A DNA stretch of 64,000 bases from JACCTU01 sp963700495 (GTDB lineage: Bacteria > Actinomycetota > Thermoleophilia > Gaiellales > Gaiellaceae), in assembly GCA_963700495.1 (NCBI GenBank), contig CAVOXT010000006.1, positions 372,001 to 436,000 on the forward strand, read 5' to 3'. Position 1 is the stretch's first letter, and each line of letters starts with the position of its first letter. This document shows, piece after piece, positions 53,680 through 61,336 of this stretch. A program made the translations under genes and the position numbers. The notes below the pieces were generated by a model that made no database searches, was not told the origin of the DNA, and was given only the letters and a program-made list of their open reading frames with translations.

Positions 53680-55275
53680 TTAGCGGGCGCGGATCACCAG
53701 GATCGTCGATCCAGGCGGGATCGTCACCGTCTCCGTTCCGGAGACGTTCTGCAATAGCACCCGGTCCGTGACTTCGTCATAGAGATCCGATGCGCCGGTC
53801 AGCGTCACCTCTACTCCGACGGGGCCGGACGTCGGGTTGTAGTAGAGGTAGGTCGGATACGACGATGTCGCGTAAAAGTCGAGTGCGTTCAGGTCTGTCC
53901 GCAGGACGTTGGGGACGTTCGTGGAACTGACCGAGCCCCCGAGGAACCCAACCCAGCTCCCACCATAGAGACCGAGGTCGGTGGTGACTTCGGGGTTCAG
54001 CCCCCACTGCTGCCCGTAGGCGGAGGGGTCGCCCGTCGCGTTCGGCGTGTGGCCGTTCTCCGTCGCGCGGAGCCCCTCATACGGAATGACGTGCGCCGGG
54101 TCGTTGATGTAGCTGGCTCCGTACCGCTGATTCCCGGCCGGCATCTGGTCCGGGTAGTAGAAGCGGGCGGCATTGTGGATGTTCGACATCCACCGGCCAA
54201 CAGTGTCCGCGAACCTCGGGTCGTACTTCGCAGTAGCCGCAAAGAGCGGGGCGGAAAAAGTGTTCATCGCAAAGGCGTAGCCACCGCCGTCGGTTTGACT
54301 GCCGATGAGGCCGTAGGTGTCGTAGCTCCCCCAGCGCTGAAGTATCGTGCCCCACCCGGGGCGTACGGCCGATCCACCGAGGATCCAGTCGAAGTACTTG
54401 CGCACATCGTAGTCGGTGCCGAATTGCGCATTCATCCTCGCCGCGAGGTATGGCGCCATCTGGGGCAGAATCTCGTAGAAGAGACTCGAGTTTGAGCGCT
54501 CGAGGTAGTCCATCGACCACTTCGCCGCCTGGAGGTACTTCGCGTCACCGAACTTGGCGTAGGCCCAAAGCTCGATCGCAGCCGTGCCGGCTGCCCCGTC
54601 GCCACCCTCGTTTCTGTTGCCGGCGTTCTTCGTCCTCGTCGAGAAGTTGAATCCCTGCCCGTCGAAGTTCGCACTCGCGCCGCCGAGAGCGAGAACCTGA
54701 TCGCAGAACCTGTCGGCGATGCTCCGCAGCATTTCTGTCATGTTCGTCGCATTCGGGTACTGAGCGCCGAGCATGTAGTAGAGGACGTTCGCTGCGGTCG
54801 TATACCAATAGCTGTGACCACCATGGAGGTCGGCCTGGCCTGCCAGGGAGGTTTGAACGGTGGGTTGGTCATGTGCGATCCCGAGGCTGGGCCAGTAGAA
54901 CGTGCGCAGCATGTCGACGTAGTTGATGCCGTCCTGGTTCGACTTGTCGATGCCTACGAGGGTCGCCCCAACAACGGATGCGATCTGTCCAAGCGCTTCC
55001 TGCGTGCCGTCCGCGTCGAGCCGGCTATCGCCGTAGTAGGACGGCATCTTGTAGGTGTCATCACGCATGTTGTAGTGCGTGTGATCCCACGCGATCGTTG
55101 GAAACCGGCCCGGCTGCGACCAGTTGTAGACGAACGAGTCGTAATCGATCGCTCGCTGGCGCCAGTCGAACGATGCGCTCGGACTCGGCGCGCCCGGGAA
55201 CGATGCAACCGCAGGCACAGTGGTCTGAGCCAGCAGGTGCGCTGCCGTGAGGCGCGTGAGGATCTTGCGGGACAT
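53680..55275 (-). CDS. Large secreted protein, second alpha/alpha-toroid-like protein
   Basis: 531 residues. Signal peptide near residues 1-25 (LTRLTAAHLLAQTTVPAVAS). The mature part starts with SFDWRQRAIDYDSFVYNW and is helical with many Trp and Tyr (GGHSYWYTTAANVLYYMLGA, AGTAAIELWAYAKFGDAKYL, WSMDYLERSNSSLFYE), then a beta-sandwich-like C-terminus (GPVGVEVTLTGASDLYDEV). This is the layout of GH and PL families with an (alpha/alpha)6 barrel and a C-terminal sheet domain. I do not recognise the family. Weakly similar in design, not sequence, to the 41704 protein. Confidence 0.8.
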   Translation of the reverse strand: MSRKILTRLTAAHLLAQTTVPAVASFPGAPSPSASFDWRQRAIDYDSFVYNWSQPGRFPTIAWDHTHYNMRDDTYKMPSYYGDSRLDADGTQEALGQIASVVGATLVGIDKSNQDGINYVDMLRTFYWPSLGIAHDQPTVQTSLAGQADLHGGHSYWYTTAANVLYYMLGAQYPNATNMTEMLRSIADRFCDQVLALGGASANFDGQGFNFSTRTKNAGNRNEGGDGAAGTAAIELWAYAKFGDAKYLQAAKWSMDYLERSNSSLFYEILPQMAPYLAARMNAQFGTDYDVRKYFDWILGGSAVRPGWGTILQRWGSYDTYGLIGSQTDGGGYAFAMNTFSAPLFAATAKYDPRFADTVGRWMSNIHNAARFYYPDQMPAGNQRYGASYINDPAHVIPYEGLRATENGHTPNATGDPSAYGQQWGLNPEVTTDLGLYGGSWVGFLGGSVSSTNVPNVLRTDLNALDFYATSSYPTYLYYNPTSGPVGVEVTLTGASDLYDEVTDRVLLQNVSGTETVTIPPGSTILVIRAR

Positions 55276-55426
55276 CGAATTGTCTCCTTGGGTGTCGGCG
55301 AACGTCGACGTGTCAGCGAAACAGTCCGAGACCTCTGCATCACGGGCTGCAACTTCCCGTGGCCGAAGATGCGTCTGACCGCGGACGACGAACTCGGGGT
55401 CGGCGAGCCGCTCGTGCGGTGACTCC

Positions 55427-56515
55427 CTACTTCACCCGAGAACCGGTGGCCGGATCAAAGATGAGCTCGGTGCCCTGGGCCACGTCGAGGCCAAGAACAT
55501 CTCCGACGGCTGGCGGAATGCGGCCGCTGTGACGCACGACGAACAGCTTGCTGTTCGGGTCGTCTCCAGGGAGCTGTCCGTAGACGTACGTGTCGGCGCC
55601 GAGCTCCTCTACGAGGGTCACTTGCAGCCGGAGGGGACCATCGAGGCTGCTCGTGAAAGCTTCAGGCCGGAGACCGAGTGTCACGGTCTCGAGACCGGCT
55701 CGGTGTGCCGCATCAAGCGTTTCTTCGTGCAGCGGTATCGCGACGTCGCCGAGGAGGGCGCCGCCTGGAACGAGACGCGCCTCGCGGAGGTTCATCGCCG
55801 GCGAGCCGATGAAACCGGCCACGAACTCGTTCACCGGAGAGTCGTAGAGGTTGCGCGGCGTGTCCACCTGTTGCAAGAGGCCGTCCCGGAGCACCGCGAC
55901 ACGATCTCCCATCGTCAGCGCCTCGACCTGGTCGTGCGTGACGTAGATCGTGGTTGTGCCGAGTCGCGCTTGCAGGGCGGCGATGTTCGCACGCGTCTCG
56001 ACACGCAGCTTGGCGTCAAGGTTCGACAGCGGCTCATCCATGAGGAAGACACTCGGCTCTCGCACGACGGCCCTGCCCATTGCTACGCGCTGCCTCTGGC
56101 CGCCCGAGAGCGCGCCGGGTCTGCGGCCGAGGTACTCCTCGAGGTCGAGCATCGCTGCGGCCTCGCGCACCCTCGCCTGCCGCTCCTTCTTCTCCACGCC
56201 CCTCAGCTTCAGGGCAAAGCCCATGTTTTCTGCAACTGACATGTGGGGGTACAGCGCGTAGTTCTGGAAAACCATGGCGATGTCCCGGTCCTTCGGAGCC
56301 TTGTCTGAGACGTCCTCGCCGCCGATTTCCACCGTTCCGCCGCTGACCGGCTCGAGCCCGGCGAGCATGCGCAGGGCCGTCGACTTGCCAGAGCCCGAAG
56401 GGCCGACGAGCACCATGAACTCACCGTCAGCGATCTCGAGGTTGAGTTCGTTGACGGCCGGGACAGGGTTGTTCGCATAGATGCAGGTTGCGTTGACGTA
56501 GCTCACCTGGGCCAT
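55427..56515 (-). CDS. Sugar ABC transporter ATPase, MalK/UgpC/MsmX type
   Basis: 362 residues. Walker A GPSGSGKST, Q-loop QNYALYPHMS, signature LSGGQRQRVAMGRA, Walker B VFLMDEPLSNLD, H-loop VTHDQ. The C-terminal TOBE/MalK regulatory domain is present (LGLRPEAF, FDPATG). It would energise the MalF/MalG pair at 45.9-47.9 kb; a MsmX-type shared ATPase is possible since it is not in the same operon. Confidence 0.95.
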   Translation of the reverse strand: MAQVSYVNATCIYANNPVPAVNELNLEIADGEFMVLVGPSGSGKSTALRMLAGLEPVSGGTVEIGGEDVSDKAPKDRDIAMVFQNYALYPHMSVAENMGFALKLRGVEKKERQARVREAAAMLDLEEYLGRRPGALSGGQRQRVAMGRAVVREPSVFLMDEPLSNLDAKLRVETRANIAALQARLGTTTIYVTHDQVEALTMGDRVAVLRDGLLQQVDTPRNLYDSPVNEFVAGFIGSPAMNLREARLVPGGALLGDVAIPLHEETLDAAHRAGLETVTLGLRPEAFTSSLDGPLRLQVTLVEELGADTYVYGQLPGDDPNSKLFVVRHSGRIPPAVGDVLGLDVAQGTELIFDPATGSRVK

Positions 56516-56587
56516 CGCGCGTCCTTTCGACTCGGCAAAGAACTCATCGTTTCTCAGCGACTGGCCGCGATCCTCCCGTCATCGACG

Positions 56588-56825
56588 TCAAGCCGCGATC
56601 GTCAGCTCGAGCGAGTCGCTGCCGGTGCGGTCTGGCAGCTCGGGCGGCGAACCGAACCGGGCCGCGAGCAGCTCTCGGAGCGCGTCGATCACGTTTTCGC
56701 GCGCCTCCTCGTCGGGTTGTCCCCTGGCTGATTGCACCCCGGACCTGGGAGATGCGTGCAACCACCCAGCCGTCGCCGTCGTCTGCGTCTTCGTAGACGA
56801 TCGTCAGTCGCAGCGGCTCGCTCAT
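56588..56825 (-). CDS. HicB-like antitoxin-type protein, no toxin partner (one frameshift)
   Basis: About 79 residues. Start ATG 56825 (MSEPLRLTIVYEDADDGDGW). The partial RNase-H-like fold (VVARISQVRGAISQG) breaks frame near 56730 and continues with EEARENVIDALRELLAARFG, the HicB/UPF0150 signature, and ends LELTIAA at 56588. There is no HicA toxin next to it, and no DNA-binding tail. It is at the right end of the sugar locus. It may be an orphan antitoxin or a scaffold of unknown role. Confidence 0.68.
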
Positions 56826-57141
56826 CGCATCCGCCACGCTACCTTCGCCGGGGCCGGTTTGATAGCCGGCAAACGTCTGTCTCGGCGCGATTTGCTTCCC
56901 GCGCAGCAGTCCATCAAATCGGCCTGATCCCAACTCACGTGATATCCGCGTCCAGAATGATCTGACGGTGGCCGCCAACGCTGTCCTCACCGCACGTGAC
57001 CCGCTCCGCACTGCCTCACCGGCACCACGGCAAGTCCGCGCGACGCTCACGACAGCATTGACTCCTCTCTACGATGAAGGGGTCAAGCGAGGGTCTGCAG
57101 CGCTTGCGGCTGCGGGTCTGTTGCCTCTACTGACTACAAGC
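56826..57141. other. Gap before R7
   Basis: 316 bases between the HicB-like gene and the composite repeat R7. I see no supported gene here. Confidence 0.45.
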
Positions 57142-57279
57142 GATGGAGCCTTTATGGAGCCCCGTGGTTGCAACCGGTGGCAACCGGTGGCAAGTCGCCT
57201 GAGCGCGGAAGCGCCGAAGACAAGCCGAAACCGTTGCCGTGGGTTGCGACCGGTTGCCGCGACGAGCGCATGGTAAGGA
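57142..57279 (+). repeat. Att-like composite R7: left arm and left half of the tRNA-Thr core
   Basis: A left arm identical to that at 25915, ending with CATGGTAAGGA (57269-57279). The core is split here by the IS element; its other half resumes at 58565. Confidence 0.88.
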
Positions 57280-57292
57280 ATGCCATGAAGAA

Positions 57293-57349
57293 GGGCCTCC
57301 CCGGTGACAGGCTCCGGTTTGTCACTGGGAGCTATCGCAGAGGAGGCCC
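57293..57349 (+). promoter_or_regulatory. Hairpin that can hide the transposase ribosome site
   Basis: GGGCCTCC pairs with GGAGGCCC, and inner CCGGTGACA with TGTCACTGG. The right outer arm carries the ribosome site GGAGG, 9 nt before the transposase ATG. In the second copy (60094-60150) the outer stem is kept and the inner stem is changed but still pairs in part. It would block translation of read-through mRNA. Confidence 0.6.
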
Positions 57350-57355
57350 GCTTCG

Positions 57356-58396
57356 ATGTTGTACGCCGGTTTGGATCTCAGTCGCAAGCGTCTCGACTTC
57401 CACCTGCTCGACGCTGATGGTGCAACGGTCGAGGTCGGCGCGGCGCCGCCCGACGTCGACGGCCTTGGTCGTCTGACGCAGCGGCTCGCGCGTCACGGCG
57501 AGCCGATCCGTGCCGCGATCGAGTCGATGAACGGCGCCCGGTTCGTGCACGACCGGCTCGAGCTTCACGGCTGGCAGGTCGAGATCGCGGACGCGCAGAA
57601 GGTCAAAGGCCTCGCACCGCTTGCCTGCAAGACAGACCGGATCGACGCCTGGGTGCTGGCCGAGCTCGCCCGCCGTGACCTGGTGCCGGCGATCTGGTTG
57701 CCCGACCCGCAGGTGCGTGCCGAGCGCGAACGCGCCCGCTGGCGGTTGCACCTCGTCCGGCACCGCTCGAGCCTGAAGCAGCGCGTGCACGCGGTCCTGC
57801 TCACGCACGGCAAGCCGTGTCCGGTCTCCGACCTCTTCGGTGTGCGCGGTCGCCAGCTGCTCGCGAAGCTCGGGCTGCCGGAGCCATGGCAAGGAACGAT
57901 CGAAGCGAGTCTCCGCCTGATCGACGAGCTCGAGCGGGAGATCAGCGACTGCGAGCGCGAGCTGCGCCGGCTCGGCGCCGACCACCGCTACGTGCCGCTG
58001 CTCTGCACGGTGCCAGGAATCAGCTGGGTGCTCGCCTACACGATCGCCGCCGAGCTCGGCGACATCGGCCGCTTCCCCACACCGCGCAAGCTCGCCGGCT
58101 ACACCGGCTTGTGCCCGCGCGTCTACCAATCCGGCGAGCGCGACCTGCGCGGCCCGCTCTCAAAACAAGGGCCGCGCTACCTGCGCTGGGCGCTCGTCGA
58201 AGCCGCCACCCACGCCTGCACCCACCCCACCTACCGCGACCGCTACCAACAGACCAAAGCACGGATCGGCAAACAGCGCGGCGCCAAGGTCGCCCAGATC
58301 GACCTCGCCCGCCGACTGGCCGAGGCGATCTGGCACATGCTCAGCCGCGGCGAAGCATTCGCTCCCAAAGGCGCCACCGACCCCCTGGCCGCCTGA
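57356..58396 (+). CDS. IS110-family transposase (DEDD + serine type)
   Basis: 346 residues from ATG 57356 after GGAGG. The N-terminal RuvC-like DEDD domain starts YAGLDLSRKRLDFHLLD and includes AIESMNGARFVHDRL and KTDRIDAWVLAELARR. The C-terminal Transposase_20 domain has TVPGISWVLAYTIAAELGD and KLAGYTGLCPRVYQSGERD with the Ser used for strand exchange. These enzymes are guided by a bridge RNA made by the element. The gene is uninterrupted, unlike its relative at 60158. Confidence 0.95.
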   Translation: MLYAGLDLSRKRLDFHLLDADGATVEVGAAPPDVDGLGRLTQRLARHGEPIRAAIESMNGARFVHDRLELHGWQVEIADAQKVKGLAPLACKTDRIDAWVLAELARRDLVPAIWLPDPQVRAERERARWRLHLVRHRSSLKQRVHAVLLTHGKPCPVSDLFGVRGRQLLAKLGLPEPWQGTIEASLRLIDELEREISDCERELRRLGADHRYVPLLCTVPGISWVLAYTIAAELGDIGRFPTPRKLAGYTGLCPRVYQSGERDLRGPLSKQGPRYLRWALVEAATHACTHPTYRDRYQQTKARIGKQRGAKVAQIDLARRLAEAIWHMLSRGEAFAPKGATDPLAA

Positions 58397-58548
58397 CGGT
58401 CCTTAAGGAGATGCGCCACCGGAGCGAACTCCCATCAGCCTTGTCCTCTTACTAGGAGGCGATAGAGAGATGAGCACCGCTCACCACCCACAACCGCCAC
58501 CAACACCGCCCTGACTGGGCGATGCACCAACGCAACAACTTGACGCAC
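58397..58548 (+). ncRNA. Candidate bridge-RNA region of the IS1111-type element
   Basis: 152 bases between the transposase stop and the right inverted repeat. In IS1111-type elements the guide (bridge) RNA is encoded in this end. TCCTCTTACTA here is partly complementary to the target (GTAAG then AGG), and GATAGAGAGATGA resembles the right junction CATAGAGAGG. These matches are short, so the assignment is tentative. Confidence 0.4.
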
Positions 58549-58564
58549 GGCCCTTCTTCATAGA

Positions 58565-58598
58565 GAGGGGGTCGACGGTTCGAGTCCGTCAGAGGGCT
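58565..58598 (+). repeat. Right half of the tRNA-Thr core split by the IS (R7)
   Basis: GAGGGGGTCGACGG through the acceptor AGAGGGCT, exact to the tRNA. Joined to 57269-57279 (with GA shared) it gives the full 43-nt core. Confidence 0.87.
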
Positions 58599-58603
58599 CT
58601 GCA

Positions 58604-58626
58604 AAAGCGCCGCACGCGGGCGCTTT
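58604..58626 (+). terminator. Terminator after the R7 core
   Basis: AAAGCGCC, a 7-nt loop, GGCGCTTT (perfect 8-bp stem), then CTCGTTC. It is the cleanest of the terminator-like hairpins that follow the cores, and related to the sequence after R4. Confidence 0.68.
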
Positions 58627-58668
58627 CTCGTTCAGAACGACTTGCTCTTGACCCAGCGTGCGGTGGGT

Positions 58669-58687
58669 ATGGAGCCGTTTATGGAGC
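58669..58687 (+). repeat. Left-arm fragment R8
   Basis: ATGGAGCCGTTTATGGAGC, the paired-ATGGAGC motif that begins each left arm, here without the GGCAACCGGT part and without a core. A decayed attachment site. No gene is supported between it and 59059. Confidence 0.62.
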
Positions 58688-59059
58688 TTTCGCGCACGGG
58701 AGGGTCAGATTTGTCGCCTGTGGAGGCAACCTGGCCGGTTTCGCTCGCTGCATGGCCCCGCGGCTATCGAGCATCGCCGCGTTCCTTCGAGTCGACCTCT
58801 TCTGCGCGAAAGAGGAGGTCGCGAACGCTCAGCGGCAGCGGATAATCGTCTAGTGGCGCATGCAGCGGGTATTCGAGAGCGCCGGTCAAACGGCGTACTG
58901 GAGGAGCCGAGCGGCCGCAATGGTGCACGGTACATGCGGCGCGGCGGGGCCCCGAAGTCCGACTCGCAACGCCCGTGGGGGCACACGAAGGCGAGGAAGC
59001 TTCGGCCTCGCCCGGGCGGCAAGGGTCGCGCCGCCCTACGAGGTGCCCGCTCAGATCGG

Positions 59060-59641
59060 TCAACGGCGCACCCGATAGCGCAGGTGAAGCACCCGGTTGC
59101 TCTGAATCACCACGTCAGGATCCTCCAACAGGTGCTGCGTGTGGACCGACCCGAAGTAGCGCTTGCCGGACCCGAACACGACGGGTACGACGTCCATTCG
59201 CACCTCGTCGATCAGGCCCGCGGCAAGCACCTGGCCACCGACGTCGCCAGCGGCGACCTCGACCATGCGGTCACCCGCAAGCTCCTGCGCCTTGGCCACG
59301 GCTGCCTCGACGCCGTCGACGAAGTGAAACGGCGCCTCGGGGTCCCAGCCCTCGGGCTCCGGCCGGTGCGTCACGACGACCACGTGGTCGATCCCGCCCG
59401 GAGGCTTCCCGTCCCAGCCGTCCGTCATGTCGAAGACGCGGCGGCCGACGATTGTCGCCCCGATCTGGTCCCAGTAGGGCCGGGTGTAGTCGTAGGACGT
59501 CTGCGACACCTTCACCTCGCCGCTCTCGTCCAACGGGACGTCACCGCTGGACAACCAGTCGAACAGCGGTCCGGGCTGGTCATTCTCGTCCGCGACGAAG
59601 CCGTCCACCGACACCGAGCTGTACATGACCACCTTGCCCAC
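59060..59641 (-). CDS. RibD/DHFR-like reductase, sole gene of its cassette
   Basis: 193 residues. The RibD C-terminal / dihydrofolate-reductase-like fold: VMYSSVSVDGFVADENDQPG, ATIVGRRVFDMTDGWDGKPP, VVVTHRPEP, and EVAAGDVGGQVLAAGLIDEV near NADPH binding. Members act on pteridines, flavin precursors or unknown substrates. It is alone between R7/R8 and R9. Terminal LRYRVRR is normal. Confidence 0.88.
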   Translation of the reverse strand: MGKVVMYSSVSVDGFVADENDQPGPLFDWLSSGDVPLDESGEVKVSQTSYDYTRPYWDQIGATIVGRRVFDMTDGWDGKPPGGIDHVVVVTHRPEPEGWDPEAPFHFVDGVEAAVAKAQELAGDRMVEVAAGDVGGQVLAAGLIDEVRMDVVPVVFGSGKRYFGSVHTQHLLEDPDVVIQSNRVLHLRYRVRR

Positions 59642-59945
59642 CGGGCTCTCCTCTGCTTTGGGGTGCCCCCAAATTAGCGCGTCGTGAGCTGTCGCTCTTG
59701 TAAGAAATCTCGGCCGGCAGCGGCCAGCCGTCCAGCGCGTGGCCGGGAGCTGAACACTGGTCCGATTGGTAATCCTTCAGGGAACATCCACGAACGCTCG
59801 CCTGCGCGAGCGTCCTCTCGCCTGAGCGAGCCTTCGACCTAAGCGGGACGAGCACGACCCCCTCTCTACATCGAACGGGTCACCCTCAGGCCGGTGAGAA
59901 CGCGGTCGCTGGATCCGCGTTCTCATCCGAGATTCCGGCGACGGG
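59642..59945. other. Gene-free stretch with hairpins
   Basis: 304 bases before R9. It contains a perfect 11-bp hairpin at 59895 and a smaller ACGCTCG..CGAGCGT hairpin near 59793. I see no coding frame with a ribosome site. Confidence 0.45.
59895..59925. terminator. Perfect 11-bp hairpin
   Basis: TGAGAACGCGG, a 9-nt loop, CCGCGTTCTCA. No T tract on either side. It may be a bidirectional terminator or a protein-binding palindrome near the attachment site. Confidence 0.45.
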
Positions 59946-60080
59946 GATGGAGCGTTTATGGAGCCTAGCGGTCGCAATCAGTGGCAACCGGTGGCAAATG
60001 CGCGAGCCCCGAAAACGGCTCTAATAAGCCAAAACCGTTGCGACCGGTTGCGACCAGTTGCCGGTCGGAGATGGTAAGGA
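59946..60080 (+). repeat. Att-like composite R9: left arm and left half of the tRNA-Thr core
   Basis: A diverged left arm (ATGGAGCGTTTATGGAGCC, GGCAACCGGTGGCAA, CGTTGCGACCGGTTGCGACC) ending ATGGTAAGGA at 60071-60080. A second IS copy begins at exactly the same target base as in R2 and R7. No right half of the core is seen downstream. Confidence 0.85.
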
Positions 60081-61204
60081 ATGCCATGAAGAAGGGCCTC
60101 CTCCAGTGACAGGCTCCGGCTTGTCGTCTGGAGCTATCAAGAGGAGGCCCGAGTTCAATGTTGTACGCCGGTTTGGATCTCAGCCGCAAGCGTCTCGACT
60201 TCCATCTGCTCGACGCTGACGGCGCGACCGTCGAGGTCGGTGCAGCGCCACCTGATCCCGACGGTCTGCTCGGCCTAACGCGACGACTCGATCGACATCG
60301 CGAGCCGATCCGCGCGGCGATCGAGTCGATGAACGGGGCGCGGTTCGTGCACGACCGGCTCGAGCTTCACGGCTGGCAGGTCGAGATCGCCGACGCGCAG
60401 AAGGTGAAGGACTGGCGCCGTTGGCCTGCAAGACCGACCGGATCGACGCTTGGGTGCTTGCCGAGCTCACCCGGCGCGATCTGGTGCCGGCAATCTGGCT
60501 GCCCGACCCGTTGGTCCGCGCCGAGCGCGAACGCGCCCGCTGGCGGCTGCACCTCGTCCGTCACCGCTCGAGCCTGAAGCAGCGCGTGCATGCGGTCCTG
60601 CTCACCCACGGCAAGCCCTGTCCGGTCTCCGATCTGTTCGGTGTCCGCGGCCGCCAGCTGCTCGCCCGGCTCGGCCTGCCCGAGCCGTGGCAGGGAACGA
60701 TCGAGGCCAGCTTGCGGCTGATCGACGAGCTCGACCGCGAGATCGGCGAGTGCGAACGTGAGCTGCGCCGGCTGGGCGCCGACCATCGCTACGTGCCGCT
60801 GCTCCTGACAGTCCCCGGGATCAGCTGGGTGCTCGGCTACACCATCGCGGCCGAACTCGGCGACGTTGGCCGCTTCCCCACCCCGCGCAAGCTCGCCGGC
60901 TACACCGGTCTCTGCCCCCGCGTCTACCAATCCGGCGAGCGCGACCTGCGCGGCCCACTCGCCAAGCAGGGACCCCGCTACCTGCGGTGGGCGCTTATCG
61001 AGGCCGCCACCCACGCCTGCACCGCACCCCGTCTACCGCGACCGCTATCAGCAAACGAAGACTCGCATCGGCAAGCAGCGCGGCGCCAAGGTCGCCCAGA
61101 TCGACCTCGCCCGCCGCCTCTCCGAGGCGATCTGGCACATGCTCACGCGAGAACAGCCCTTCGCTCCCAAAGGCGCCACCGACCCCCTGGCCGCCTGACG
61201 GTCC
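60081..61204 (+). mobile_element. Second IS1111-type element, right end missing
   Basis: The left end is as in 57280 (ATGCC then ATGAAGAAGGGCC). Similarity to the complete copy ends just past the transposase stop (GCCGCCTGACGGTC, to about 61204). The right inverted repeat, putative guide region and the rest of the tRNA core are absent. This deletion joins the element to chromosomal DNA, so it marks the right border of the island. Confidence 0.8.
60158..61198 (+). pseudogene. IS110-family transposase, two frameshifts
   Basis: Close to the 57356 transposase over its whole length. One base is lost near 60412 (KVK to LACKTDRIDAW) and one gained near 61033 (ATHACT to YRDRYQQTKTRIGKQ), judged against the intact copy. 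The ends (YAGLDLSRKRLD, GATDPLAA) are intact. The sequence has drifted enough (third-position changes throughout) that it is an older or separately acquired copy, not a fresh duplicate. Confidence 0.9.
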
Positions 61205-61336
61205 CCCGAGGCGTATCGTCTCGCATGTGGCTCTTCTCGGAGCTCGAGCTGGCGGGTTCCGCGGAACCCCGGCAGGCCGTCGGCTAGCCCAGTTCGAGAG
61301 ACGGCCCGCGAACGCCCGACGAGCTCCGCGCGCGCT
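61205..61336. other. Right junction of the island with the chromosome
   Basis: 132 bases between the truncated IS and the PrsW gene. GTATCGTC at 61211 resembles a -10 box but has no gene behind it on that strand. Confidence 0.35.

Larger units (their letters stand above)
57280..58564 (+). mobile_element. IS110-family (IS1111-type) element inserted in the tRNA-Thr core
   Basis: Sub-terminal inverted repeats ATGAAGAAGGGCC (57285-57297) and its complement (58549-58561) lie near both ends. Counting the shared GA dinucleotide of the target, they are 7 and 3 bp from the ends, the pattern known for IS1111 elements. The tRNA core reads CATGGTAAGGA before the element and GAGGGGGTCGACGG after it, so the insertion is between the anticodon and variable region. 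The total is about 1,285 bp with one transposase gene. Confidence 0.87.

Noticed and set aside
56588..56825. Complete HicAB toxin-antitoxin module
   Set aside because: No HicA-like frame is found within 500 bp on either side.
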